From contig NZ_JAGEKP010000004.1 of the NCBI RefSeq assembly GCF_017565305.1, forward strand, positions 372,001-436,000: a stretch of DNA of 64,000 bases. The letters are read 5' to 3'. The notes under the pieces are model-generated. The model made no database searches, was not told where the DNA came from, and saw only the letters and a list, made by a program, of their open reading frames with translations. Positions 1-11,666 of the stretch are shown here, in pieces. Each line of letters begins with the position of its first letter. Position 1 is the stretch's first letter. This DNA is from Leifsonia sp. TF02-11. GTDB lineage: Bacteria; Actinomycetota; Actinomycetes; Actinomycetales; Microbacteriaceae. A program made the translations under genes and the position numbers.

Positions 1-649
<649 letters not shown>

Positions 650-707
650 ACCGTCACGATAGACCCGCGGACCTCTGGTGTCCGACCCTCCTGATACGGT
701 CGCCGAC

Positions 708-1238
708 ATGACCCTCACCAAGTACTACGTCGCGTCCTCCATCGACGGATTCATCGCCGACACCCACGACCGCATCGAATGGCTCGAGCAGTTCGGCTTC
801 GAGGAGTTCGACGAGCACTACCAGGCTTTCCTGTCCAGTATCGGCGCGCTCGTGATGGGCGCCACCACGTACGAGTTCGTGCTCGCGCAGGGCGCCTGGC
901 CGTACGCCGACATCCCCACCTGGGTGGTCACGCACCGCGCGCTGCCCACCATCGAGGGCGCCTCGATCACCGTCTTCGCCGGCGACGTCGAGCAGCTCGA
1001 CGCCGAGGTGCGGGAGGCCGCGGACGATCGCGACGTCTGGCTGGTCGGCGGCGGCGCTCTGGCCGCGCAGTTCGCCGACCGCGGGCTCATCGACGAGCTG
1101 CACGTGACCTACGTCCCCGTGCTCGTCGGATCGGGCAAGCCGTTACTCCCCGTGGCCGAGGCGAGCCGTCCGCTGGTGCTGTCGAGCAGCAAGACGTTCC
1201 CCTCCGGCAGCATCGAGCACGTCTACCGCTTCGCCTGA
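708..1238 (+). CDS. dihydrofolate reductase family protein (RibD C-terminal-like)
   Basis: Small cytoplasmic protein (176 aa) of the RibD_C/DHFR-like fold. Visible signatures are the N-terminal strand [24 protein letters not shown] and the nucleotide-binding [13 protein letters not shown], followed by [20 protein letters not shown]. These place it with the YwjB/YyaP-type dihydrofolate reductase family rather than with true folate-pathway FolA, which is present separately at 62125. Substrate and physiological role are unknown. The ATG at 708 is chosen because the conserved N-terminal strand starts right after it. The gene converges on dxs, with a long perfect hairpin between the two. Confidence 0.85.
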   Translation: MTLTKYYVASSIDGFIADTHDRIEWLEQFGFEEFDEHYQAFLSSIGALVMGATTYEFVLAQGAWPYADIPTWVVTHRALPTIEGASITVFAGDVEQLDAEVREAADDRDVWLVGGGALAAQFADRGLIDELHVTYVPVLVGSGKPLLPVAEASRPLVLSSSKTFPSGSIEHVYRFA

Positions 1239-1271
1239 GCCGCGCCCCCGTCCAAACCCCGCCCACCGCAA

Positions 1272-1334
1272 CGCCGAGGGGCACGTTGTTGTCCCCTTCG
1301 AGCGTCGAAGGGGACAACAACGTGCCCCTCGGCG
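1272..1334. repeat. long perfect inverted repeat between convergent genes (terminator or REP-like element)
   Basis: Two 30-base arms (1272-1301 and 1305-1334) are exact reverse complements separated by a 3-base loop GCG. Each arm carries GAGGGGCACGTTGTTGTCCC or its complement. It lies between the stop codons of the DHFR-like gene and dxs, so it can act as a bidirectional terminator. There is no T-tract. The perfect match over 30 bases is more than a terminator needs and suggests a member of a dispersed palindromic repeat family; only one copy is seen here. Confidence 0.8.
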
Positions 1335-1355
1335 GCGGCGGAGCGCGCAGGAGCG

Positions 1356-3308
1356 TCAGGCGCGGCGCTTCTTGGCGTCGACGCCCTCCGGTGCCGGCTC
1401 CTCGACCGGCAGCGGCCGGGCGATCGGGATGCGGCTGCCGAGCACCTGGGCGACCAGATCGCGGGCGATCTTCTGCGGGGTGAGCCCGGCGTCGTCGAGG
1501 ATCTGGTCGCGCGTCGCGTGGTCGATGAACGCGTCGGGCAGGCCGAGCTCGTCGACGGCCGTGTCGATCCCAGCCTCCCGCAGGTCCTGGCGCACCCGCG
1601 TTCCGATGCCGCCGACCCGCACGCCGTCTTCGATGGTGACGACGATCCGGTGCTCGGCCGCCAGGCTCAGGATGCTGCGCGGCACGGGCACGACCCAGCG
1701 CGGGTCCACGACCGTCGCACCGATGCCCTGCGCAGCGAGTCGGTCCGCGACCTTGAGGCCGAGGTCGGCCATCGGGCCGACCGTCACCAGCAGCACATCG
1801 CGCGCGTCCGACTCGCGCAGCACGTCCACACCGTCGTCGAGGCGGCGCACGGCGGGGATGTCGGCCTGCACGTTCCCCTTCGGGAACCGCAGCACGGTCG
1901 GCGCGTCGTCGACCGCCACGGCCTCTCCCAGCTCCTCGCGGAAGCGGGTGCCGTCGCGCGGCGCCGCCAGCCGGATGTTCGGCACCACCTGCAGGATCGC
2001 CAGATCCCAGATGCCGTGGTGGCTGGGGCCGTCGGGGCCCGTGACACCGGCCCGGTCGAGCACGAACGTCACGCCCGCCTTGTGCAGGGCGACGTCCATC
2101 AGCACCTGGTCGAACGCGCGGTTGATGAAGGTCGCGTAGATCGCGACGACCGGGTGGAGGCCGCCGTAGGCGAGGCCCGCGGCGCTCGTCGCTGCGTGCT
2201 GCTCGGCGATGCCGACGTCGTGCACGCGGTCGGGGAACCGCTCGGCGAACTTGTGGAGTCCGGTCGGCCGCAGCATCGCGGCGGTGATGCCGACGATCTT
2301 CGGGTTCTTCTCGGCGAGCTTCACGATCTCGTCGGCGAAGACGCCGGTCCAGCTCGGCTTGGTGGAGCTCTCGATGGGCTCGCCGGTCTCCGGGTCGATC
2401 TGCCCGACGGCGTGGAACTGGTCCGCCGCGTCGCGCAGAGCCGGCTCGTAACCGCGGCCCTTCTGGGTGATCGCGTGCACGATGACCGGGGCGCCGTAGT
2501 TCTTCGCCTGGCGGAGCGCCTCCTCCATCGCGTGGATGTCGTGCCCGTGCACCGGCCCGATGTACTTGATGTCGAGGTTGGAGTACAGCGCCTCGTTGTT
2601 CGAGAACCGGCTCAGGAAGCCGTGCAGGCCGCCGCGGATGCCGCGGTAGAACGACTGACCGGGCGACCCGAGCTTGTCGAACGCCTTGCGGCTGCTGAGG
2701 TAGAGGTTGCGGTAGCTCCTGCGGGTGCGCACGGTGTTGAGGAACCGAGCCATGCCGCCGATGGTCGGAGCGTACGAGCGACCGTTGTCGTTGACGACGA
2801 TGATCAATCGGCGGTTGTTGTCGTCGGAGATGTTGTTGAGCGCCTCCCACGTCATCCCGCCGGTGAGCGCGCCGTCGCCGACGACGGCGACCACGTGCCG
2901 GTCGTCCTGGCCGGTCATGCCGAACGCCCGGGAGATGCCGTCTGCCCAGCTGAGCGACGAGGAGGCGTGCGAGCTCTCCACGATGTCGTGCTCGGACTCG
3001 GAGCGTTGGGGGTAGCCGGCGAGCCCGCCGCGCTGCCGCAGCCGCGAGAAGTCCTGGCGGCCGGTGAGCAGCTTGTGCACGTACGACTGGTGGCCGGTGT
3101 CGAACACGATCGCGTCGCGCGGCGAGTCGAAGACCCGGTGGATCGCGATCGTCGTCTCGACGACGCCGAGGTTCGGACCGAGGTGGCCGCCGGTCTTCGA
3201 GACGTTGGCGACCAGGAAGGTCCGCACTTCTGCGGCGAGCTGGTCGAGCTCCTTGTCCGTGAGCCGGTCGAGATCACGCGGCCCGTGGATGGTTTCGAGG
3301 ATGCTCAT
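1356..3308 (-). CDS. dxs: 1-deoxy-D-xylulose-5-phosphate synthase
   Basis: Condenses pyruvate and glyceraldehyde-3-phosphate to DXP, the first step of the MEP isoprenoid pathway; DXP also feeds thiamine and pyridoxal synthesis in many bacteria. The protein is 650 aa, usual for the family. The thiamine-diphosphate site is visible as GDGALTGG (residues 144-151) with NN at 158-159. Other Dxs motifs are GGHLGPNLGVVE (40-51) and FDTGHQSYVHKLLTGR (69-84), plus the transketolase pyrimidine domain with VGIAEQHA and the C-terminal domain with EDGVRVGGIG. The ATG at 3308 is preferred over the upstream in-frame start at 3449 because MSILETIHGPRDLDRL is the usual Dxs N-terminus. It is followed by acn in the same direction, 79 bases upstream. 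Confidence 0.97.
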   Translation of the reverse strand: MSILETIHGPRDLDRLTDKELDQLAAEVRTFLVANVSKTGGHLGPNLGVVETTIAIHRVFDSPRDAIVFDTGHQSYVHKLLTGRQDFSRLRQRGGLAGYPQRSESEHDIVESSHASSSLSWADGISRAFGMTGQDDRHVVAVVGDGALTGGMTWEALNNISDDNNRRLIIVVNDNGRSYAPTIGGMARFLNTVRTRRSYRNLYLSSRKAFDKLGSPGQSFYRGIRGGLHGFLSRFSNNEALYSNLDIKYIGPVHGHDIHAMEEALRQAKNYGAPVIVHAITQKGRGYEPALRDAADQFHAVGQIDPETGEPIESSTKPSWTGVFADEIVKLAEKNPKIVGITAAMLRPTGLHKFAERFPDRVHDVGIAEQHAATSAAGLAYGGLHPVVAIYATFINRAFDQVLMDVALHKAGVTFVLDRAGVTGPDGPSHHGIWDLAILQVVPNIRLAAPRDGTRFREELGEAVAVDDAPTVLRFPKGNVQADIPAVRRLDDGVDVLRESDARDVLLVTVGPMADLGLKVADRLAAQGIGATVVDPRWVVPVPRSILSLAAEHRIVVTIEDGVRVGGIGTRVRQDLREAGIDTAVDELGLPDAFIDHATRDQILDDAGLTPQKIARDLVAQVLGSRIPIARPLPVEEPAPEGVDAKKRRA

Positions 3309-3387
3309 GGATTTCAGTGTAGAACCGTGTGAATCGGAGGAGGCTCGGAACCGTGCGATCCCGAGCCTCCCCTTGACAACGGTCTGA

Positions 3388-6198
<2,811 letters not shown>

Positions 6199-6275
6199 TG
6201 TGCCTTCTCCTTCGTCGGCAGGCGATTCACCGCGAGCCGTGTCCATCTTGGTCGTGCGTCGAAGCGTGTTTCCAG

Positions 6276-6294
6276 CAAGGTAAGCCTAAGTGTT
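6276..6294. promoter_or_regulatory. possible IdeR/DtxR iron box upstream of acnA
   Basis: CAAGGTAAGCCTAAGTGTT matches 14 of 19 positions of the actinobacterial IdeR/DtxR consensus TWAGGTWAGSCTWACCTWA, with an intact left half and centre and a weak right half. It is 78-96 bases upstream of the acnA GTG. Aconitase is an Fe-S enzyme, so iron control would make sense, but the match is by eye only. Confidence 0.35.
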
Positions 6295-6307
6295 CCGCTC
6301 AGGAAAG

Positions 6308-6325
6308 TATCTTGACGTCAAGATA
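6308..6325. promoter_or_regulatory. perfect 18-base palindrome, candidate repressor operator
   Basis: TATCTTGACGTCAAGATA is self-complementary over all 18 bases and sits between the divergence-free ends of the P-type ATPase gene (stop at 6339) and acnA, about 110-128 bases upstream of the acnA start. Its form (ATCTTGA dyad) is that of a winged-helix repressor operator such as those of MarR-type proteins. It contains TTGACG on the acnA strand, which could serve as a -35 element, so binding would block transcription. The regulator is not identified. Confidence 0.55.
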
Positions 6326-6338
6326 AAATCTAGCACGT

Positions 6339-8711
6339 TCACTCCCGGTCGAACACCAGGCCACGCCGCCTGGCGAACCGGTAGAAGAGCTCGATTCCGG
6401 CCGAGCCGACGATGCCGACCGCGACTCCCCAGGCCAGCGCGGTATCGAGGGAGAGGTGCATCTCGAAGAACGTCGCCGTGGCCGGGATCACGCACACCAG
6501 CACGAAGGCCGCCGCGACCCCGCCGAGCAGGAACCACCGCCACATCGTGAGCGGGCGCGTGAGCACGCACAGGATCCAGAGCGAGACGCAGAACAGGGCG
6601 ACCGTGGTCACGCTGCGCGCTTCGTGCAGCGGGATGGCGCTGTGCAGCGGCGCGTACGCGACGACCGCCGTCAGCCCGGCGATCACGCCTGTCGGGATCG
6701 AGTACCGCAGGATGCGCGGGAGCACGCCAGGGGTGTAGATGCGCTTGTTCGGCGCGAGGGCGAGGAAGAAGGAGGGGATGCCGATGGCGAGGGTCGACAC
6801 CAGCGTCAGCTGCCGCGGCAGGAACGGGAACGGCCACAGCACGACCGCGCTGACCAGGGCCAGCAGGATGCCGTAGACGGTCTTGGCCAGGAAGATGTTC
6901 GACACCCGCTCGACGTTGGCGATCACGCGGCGGCCGGAGGCCAGCACATCGGGCAGCCGGTCGAAGCGGTTGTCGAGCAGCACCAGCCGGGACACCGCCT
7001 TGGTCGCCGCCGTCGCCGTCCCCATCGCGATGCCGAGGTTGGCGTCCTTGATGGCCATGGCGTCGTTGACCCCGTCGCCGGTCATCGCGACCGTGCGGCC
7101 CTCGCGCTGCAGCAGGCCGACGGCGGTGCGCTTCTGCTCGGGGCTGACCCGGCCGAAGATGCTCGCGCGGCCGAGGGCGTCGGCGAGCTCCTCGTCGGTC
7201 GCGAGCGTGGAGGCGTCGATCGCCTCGCCCTCCATGTTGAGGGCGCGGGCGATGGCCTCCACGGTGACGGGATTGTCTCCCGACATCACGACGACGCGCA
7301 CGGCCTGCTCGCTGAAGTAGCCGAGGGTCTCCGGCGCCTCCGATCGCAGGTTCTCCCCCAGGATCACGAGCAGCGCCGGCGCGACCCGCACGCCGGTGAG
7401 CGGCACGTGGGTGCCGCTCGGGAGCGGGTCGAGCGCGCGGGCGAGGGCGAGCGTGCGCCGGCCGGTGGCGGCGATGGCGTTCGCCCGCTGCAACGGCTCG
7501 GCGTGGTCGGCGAGCACCCGCTCGGGAGCGCCCAGCACCCAGGAGGTCTCCTCGCCGTCGACCTGCATCACGAGCCCGCTGTACTTGGTCGCCGAGCTGA
7601 ACGGGATGCGCCGCTCGATCCGGAACCGGTCGCTGCGGAACCGGGTCGACAGGATCCCGGACGTCGCGTTGCCGGTGTCGTCGGCGCCGAACGCCGCGAG
7701 GGCCGTCTCGGCCAGCTCCGCGGGTTCGTCCCCGATCGACTCGGTCCCCTCGAGCTCCAGCTCGCCCGTCGTGAGGGTGCCGGTCTTGTCCAGGCAGAGC
7801 ACGTCGACGCGGGCGAGCACCTCGACCGCCGCGAGCTCCTGCACGAGCACCTTGCGCGCGGCAAGCTGGATCGCGGCCACCCCGAACGCGAGGCTGGTGA
7901 GCAGCACCAGGCCCTCGGGGATCATGCCCACGACCGCCGCCACCGCGTCGAGGAGGGCGCGCCGCCACCGGCTGTCGGTGAAGAGCTCGGCGAAGCCGCC
8001 GTACGCGAGCACGCGGCCGATCAGGGTCACCAGGATGACGGGCCCGAGGATCCAGGACAGGTAGACGAGGATGCGGTTGGTGGCGTCGCGCAGCTCGGAG
8101 TGCACCAGCGAGTGGCGGCGGATCTCGCTGGTGAGCTTGCTCGCGTAGGAGTCGGCGCCGACGGCCGTCACGACCGCGTAGCCGGTGCCGGTCGCGACGT
8201 GCGAGCCGGAGAGCAGCTGCGCGCCGTCGTCTTTGAAGACCGGGTCGGACTCGCCCGTCAGCATCGACTCGTCGAGCGAGAGCCCCGTGCTCTCTGCCAC
8301 GACCGCGTCTGCGGGGATCTGGTCGCCCGGGCGCAGGACGAGCAGGTCGTCGAGCACGACCTCCTGCAGCGGGATGGCGACGACCTCTCCGCCGCGGCGC
8401 ACCCTGCTCTCCGGAGCGGCGAGCAGTGCCGCCTTGTCGAGCACCCGCTTCGCGCGGACCTCCTGGACGATGCCGATGAGCGCGTTCACGACGACGACGC
8501 CGTAGAAGAAGCCGTCACGCAGATCGCCGAGCAGCAGCACCGCGATGAAACACCCGGTGAGGATGCCGTTGAACAGCGTGAAGATGTTCTCGCGCAGGAT
8601 GTCGCCGAGCGAGCGCGAACCCGCCTGGCGTTGGAGGTTGACCCGGCCGTCGGCCTGGCGCTCCGCCACCTCCGCGGCGCTCAGTCCCTCTCTGGTGCGC
8701 GCGTCGAGCAT
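6339..8711 (-). CDS. HAD-IC family P-type cation ATPase (CtpE-like)
   Basis: Integral membrane ATP-driven cation pump, 790 aa. It has an N-terminal cation-ATPase segment (GLSAAEVAERQADGRVN), the actuator TGES loop, the phosphorylation motif CLDKTGTLTTGE, the nucleotide-binding domain, the hinge MTGDGVNDAMAIKDANLGIA and a C-terminal set of membrane helices. It lacks the N-terminal CxxC metal domains and the CPx motif of heavy-metal pumps. Overall form resembles mycobacterial CtpE, reported as a calcium transporter; that substrate is an inference here. The ATG at 8711 follows a strong GGAGGGGGAGGG ribosome site. It lies 27 bases downstream of the DUF3159 gene and may be co-transcribed with it. 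Confidence 0.9.
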   Translation of the reverse strand: MLDARTREGLSAAEVAERQADGRVNLQRQAGSRSLGDILRENIFTLFNGILTGCFIAVLLLGDLRDGFFYGVVVVNALIGIVQEVRAKRVLDKAALLAAPESRVRRGGEVVAIPLQEVVLDDLLVLRPGDQIPADAVVAESTGLSLDESMLTGESDPVFKDDGAQLLSGSHVATGTGYAVVTAVGADSYASKLTSEIRRHSLVHSELRDATNRILVYLSWILGPVILVTLIGRVLAYGGFAELFTDSRWRRALLDAVAAVVGMIPEGLVLLTSLAFGVAAIQLAARKVLVQELAAVEVLARVDVLCLDKTGTLTTGELELEGTESIGDEPAELAETALAAFGADDTGNATSGILSTRFRSDRFRIERRIPFSSATKYSGLVMQVDGEETSWVLGAPERVLADHAEPLQRANAIAATGRRTLALARALDPLPSGTHVPLTGVRVAPALLVILGENLRSEAPETLGYFSEQAVRVVVMSGDNPVTVEAIARALNMEGEAIDASTLATDEELADALGRASIFGRVSPEQKRTAVGLLQREGRTVAMTGDGVNDAMAIKDANLGIAMGTATAATKAVSRLVLLDNRFDRLPDVLASGRRVIANVERVSNIFLAKTVYGILLALVSAVVLWPFPFLPRQLTLVSTLAIGIPSFFLALAPNKRIYTPGVLPRILRYSIPTGVIAGLTAVVAYAPLHSAIPLHEARSVTTVALFCVSLWILCVLTRPLTMWRWFLLGGVAAAFVLVCVIPATATFFEMHLSLDTALAWGVAVGIVGSAGIELFYRFARRRGLVFDRE

Positions 8712-8738
8712 CCCTCCCCCTCCTGGACGCGTGGCCGG

Positions 8739-9542
8739 CTAACCGGCGTTCTTCTCCGGCGAGCGCGGCGTTTGCTGCGGCTTCTGCGGGAACTGGCCCT
8801 TGACCACGAACCAGGTCACCAGCAGCAGCGGCGCATAGAGCGGCACGCCCATCAGCAGCTTGGTGAGCGCGAGCGCGCTCGTGGCCCCGTCGGTGTGCGC
8901 GAGATAGAGCGGGACCTGGACGAGGAGCCGCGCGGCGAACAGCAGGAACCAGAGGAACGTGAGCGCCTGCATGACGCGGAACTTCGACTTGACCGACCGC
9001 CAGGCGAGCCCGTCGCCCATCAGGTAGCCGGCTGCGAGACCGATCAGCGGCCAGCGCACCAGGATCGAGATCAGGAGGGCGGCCGCGTACGCGGCGTTGG
9101 TCCAGATCCCGAGGATGAAGTTGTCCTCGCCGCGGCCCGTGATGAGCGCGAAGATCGCCGAGAGCCCGACGCCGATCAGGCCGGCCAGCGCCTGGGTGAT
9201 CGGCGTCTTGCCGATGATCCGCACCGCGGTGAACACCACAGCGACAGCCACCGAGACGCCGATGGAGAGCGGCACGTTCTGCGTGAACGTGAAGAGGATG
9301 AGGAAGACGAGCCCGGGGAGGATGGTCTCCAGGAGGCCGCGCACGCCGCCGAGAGCGGAGAGGAGCGCCGTGCCCGTGGGAGCGCCGCCGTCGACGAGCT
9401 GACCCATGCCCGAGTTGCGGGCGGCACGCGCGAGGGACTCGCCGACCGTGGACGCGACCTGGTCGTCGCGCGCCTCAGCGCCCGTCCCGTCCGCGCCCTG
9501 CTGCGGGTCGCGCTGCTGCTCGGTCACGTCGCCACCGCTCAC
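8739..9542 (-). CDS. DUF3159 integral membrane protein
   Basis: Protein of 267 aa. After an acidic, Gln-rich N-terminal ~45 residues there are about six hydrophobic segments (for example LVFLILFTFTQNVPLSIGVS and LLISILVRWPLIGLAAGYLM) with conserved polar WRSVKSKFRVMQALTFLWF between them. This matches the actinobacterial DUF3159 family, of unknown function. The GTG at 9542 overlaps the stop codon of the DUF3710 gene (GTGA), which implies translational coupling. A second GTG at 9527 is possible. Its conserved neighbours DUF3710 and dut are usual in actinobacteria. Confidence 0.85.
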   Translation of the reverse strand: MSGGDVTEQQRDPQQGADGTGAEARDDQVASTVGESLARAARNSGMGQLVDGGAPTGTALLSALGGVRGLLETILPGLVFLILFTFTQNVPLSIGVSVAVAVVFTAVRIIGKTPITQALAGLIGVGLSAIFALITGRGEDNFILGIWTNAAYAAALLISILVRWPLIGLAAGYLMGDGLAWRSVKSKFRVMQALTFLWFLLFAARLLVQVPLYLAHTDGATSALALTKLLMGVPLYAPLLLVTWFVVKGQFPQKPQQTPRSPEKNAG

Positions 9543-10183
9543 AGGGACGAGTAGCCGCTGTCGCCGGTGCTCGGCGCCGACGGCATCCGCAGCGGGATGA
9601 GGTCTCGCGGGGGCATCGGCACGTTGCCGCGCACGACGACGATGCTGCGGAACAGGTCCTCCACCAACGCGGCGGCCTCCGGCTTCACGGCCGCGTCGCC
9701 CGCGATCACTCCGCGCAGGAACCAGCGGGGACCGTCGACGCCGACGAAGCGTGCGACGCGGGTCTCCCCCGGTGCACCCTGCGGAGGGGCGACGGGGATC
9801 TCGGCGACCAGCTCCGGGCCGAAGACGCCGTCGCGCTCGCTCACCCGGCCGCCCTGGCGCTGCACCTGCTCCGCGATCTGCTCGCGGATCTCGTGCCACA
9901 ACCCGGTGGAGCGCGGCGCGGCGAACGGCTGCACCTGCAGGGTGGAGTTGGCGTAGTCGAGCCCGACCGCGACGACGCGCTGGGACTCCTCCTCGACCTC
10001 CAGCCGCAGGTGGAGACCCTCGCGAGGCAGGATCTTGACGCCGCCGAGGTCGACATAGGGACGGACCGGGTTCGCCTCGCTCTCGTCGAGGGGACCTTCC
10101 GTCTCACGATCCTCCGGTGCGGACTTGTCTGCGTCCTGAGGAGCCGTGAGGTCCTCGCCGGGGGTGTCGCTGCTGTCGGTCAA
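9539..10183 (-). CDS. DUF3710 domain-containing protein
   Basis: Soluble 214-aa protein of unknown function. It has an acidic N-terminal 35 residues followed by a compact domain with YVDLGGVKILPREGLHLRLE, LQVQPFAAPRSTGLW, GPELVAEIPV and RFVGVDGPRWFLRGVIAG, which are the marks of actinobacterial DUF3710. The start is a TTG at 10183 that overlaps the dut stop codon (TTGA). No other start fits between dut and the domain. The 3' end in turn overlaps the DUF3159 start, so dut, DUF3710 and DUF3159 form one tightly coupled unit. Confidence 0.87.
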   Translation of the reverse strand: MTDSSDTPGEDLTAPQDADKSAPEDRETEGPLDESEANPVRPYVDLGGVKILPREGLHLRLEVEEESQRVVAVGLDYANSTLQVQPFAAPRSTGLWHEIREQIAEQVQRQGGRVSERDGVFGPELVAEIPVAPPQGAPGETRVARFVGVDGPRWFLRGVIAGDAAVKPEAAALVEDLFRSIVVVRGNVPMPPRDLIPLRMPSAPSTGDSGYSSL

Positions 10184-10638
10184 GCGTGTTCTCCTGCCTG
10201 GGTGACGGTGTAGCCGGACGAGCCGAAGCCCGCGGTGCCGCGGTGGCTGTCCGGGAGGGTGTCGACGGGGACGAACCGGGCCTGCACGACCGGCATGACG
10301 ATCAGCTGGGCGATCCTGTCGCCGACGGCGATATCGTACGACATCGACCTGTCCGTATTCAGAACGGTCACCTTGATCTCGCCGCGATAGCCGGCGTCCA
10401 CGGTGCCAGGCGCGTTGACGATGGTGATGCCGTGGCGCATGGCGAGACCGCTGCGCGGCACGACGAACGCGAGATAGCCCTCCGGAAGGGCGATCGAGAC
10501 GCCGGTGGCGACCGTGTGCCGCTCGCCGGGGGCCAGCGTCACCGCCTCCGCCGCACACAGGTCGGCGCCGGCGTCACCGGGGTGGGCGTACGCCGGGAGG
10601 TGCTGGGCGATGATCGGGACGTCCACGGTTTCGGTCAC
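10180..10638 (-). CDS. dut: dUTP diphosphatase
   Basis: Hydrolyses dUTP to dUMP and pyrophosphate, keeping uracil out of DNA and supplying the substrate of ThyA (encoded at 61319). All five trimeric dUTPase motifs are present in 152 aa: GDAGADL, PRSGLAMRHG, NAPGTVDAGYRGEI, VGDRIAQLIVMPV and the C-terminal RGTAGFGSSG arm that closes over the substrate. The GTG at 10638 gives the usual short N-terminus (VTETVDVPI); the longer upstream frame is low-complexity antisense-like sequence. First gene of the dut-DUF3710-DUF3159 unit, divergent from DUF3093. Confidence 0.96.
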   Translation of the reverse strand: MTETVDVPIIAQHLPAYAHPGDAGADLCAAEAVTLAPGERHTVATGVSIALPEGYLAFVVPRSGLAMRHGITIVNAPGTVDAGYRGEIKVTVLNTDRSMSYDIAVGDRIAQLIVMPVVQARFVPVDTLPDSHRGTAGFGSSGYTVTQAGEHA

Positions 10639-10677
10639 GTGTCGAGGGTAGTGCACGAAGGATGATCGAATAGGCGT

Positions 10678-11139
10678 ATGGACCTCTATCGCGAACGGCT
10701 CTGGGCGACCCCCTGGCTCTTCATCTCCACCATCCTCATCGTGCCGGCCGTGATGCTCGTGTTCGCCCCGATCAACTTCGCCGTCGGCGTCGTGCTCGCG
10801 ATCGTCTTCTATGCCGCCATCGTGATCGCGCTGCTGGTCTCCGCGCCCGTCATCCGGGTCACCTCCGCCGAGCTGCTCGCGGGCCACGCGCGGATCCCTC
10901 TGGAGTTCATCGGCGAGCCGGTGGCCTTCCGGGGCGGCGAGGCGACGCTGCAGCGCGGCCAGCGGCTCGACGCCCGCGCCTGGCTGCTCATCCGCGGCTG
11001 GATCAAACCGGTCGTCAAGGTGCCGGTCCTCGACGTCGACGACCCGGCGCCCTACTGGCTGATCTCGACAAGAAACCCGGACCAGTTGGTCCGGGTTCTC
11101 GATGAGGCCCGACGTTCCTCCAGCCCCCTCGGGGACTAG
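10678..11139 (+). CDS. DUF3093 membrane protein
   Basis: Protein of 153 aa with two close N-terminal membrane helices (residues about 11-57) and a cytoplasmic C-terminal domain containing SAELLAGHARIPLEFIG and YWLISTRNPDQLVRVLDEA, characteristic of the actinobacterial DUF3093 family. Function unknown. Its place opposite dut is conserved in related genomes. The start ATG is 39 bases from the divergent dut start, so the two share a short promoter region. Confidence 0.87.
   Translation: MDLYRERLWATPWLFISTILIVPAVMLVFAPINFAVGVVLAIVFYAAIVIALLVSAPVIRVTSAELLAGHARIPLEFIGEPVAFRGGEATLQRGQRLDARAWLLIRGWIKPVVKVPVLDVDDPAPYWLISTRNPDQLVRVLDEARRSSSPLGD
11074..11097 (+). terminator. hairpin inside the 3' end of the DUF3093 gene
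   Basis: AACCCGGACCA and TGGTCCGGGTT form an 11-base perfect stem around a GT centre, within the codons for NPDQLVRV, about 40 bases before the stop. There is no T-tract. It could slow or end transcription toward the convergent DUF4193 gene, or be a coincidence of coding sequence. Confidence 0.35.
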
Positions 11140-11167
11140 CCGGCGTCGTAGCGGTGCGGTGCGACGC

Positions 11168-11461
11168 TCAGGCGGCGCACTCCACGCAGATCGGCCCGAG
11201 CTTGCTCTCGTGGTCGATCTGCGAGCGGTGCTTCACCAGGAAGCAGCTCACGCAGGTGAACTCGTCAGCCTGAGGAGGCAGCACCACGACGTCGAGGTCG
11301 AGGTCCGACAGGTCGGCACCGGGGAGCTCGTAGCCGCCGGGGTTGTCGGCGTCTTCGACGTCGACGACACCAGACATCTTGTCCGGAACTCGCTCCTTGA
11401 GGGCCTCGATCGACTCGGAGTCGTCCTCGGTCTTCCGCGGTGCGTCGTAATCCGTTGCCAT
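11168..11461 (-). CDS. DUF4193 domain-containing protein
   Basis: Small 97-aa acidic protein of a family found across actinobacteria, function unknown. It starts with the typical MATDYDAPRK and ends with a zinc-ribbon-like pair, CVSCFLVKHRSQ and GPICVECAA, giving four cysteines in two CxxC knuckles. A start two codons upstream (11467) is possible, but the family N-terminus favours 11461. It is divergent from sepH with about 205 bases between, which should hold both promoters. Confidence 0.88.
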   Translation of the reverse strand: MATDYDAPRKTEDDSESIEALKERVPDKMSGVVDVEDADNPGGYELPGADLSDLDLDVVVLPPQADEFTCVSCFLVKHRSQIDHESKLGPICVECAA

Positions 11462-11666
11462 GCCCATCCACTTCTCGTCGTAACGGCCGATTCTCGCAAT
11501 CGGCGGCCATAGTTTGCATCAATCCCCTGCGAATAGCAAAACCACGCAGGAGGCTCTCAGCGATTGCTCGGTGTTCAACTTCCGGCACGCCCGGGGTATT
11601 CCCCGGAAAGCCCCCGTTCTCGTGGCATTCTGGGCCGGAACGAACGCGAGCTCGGAAGGCATCACC

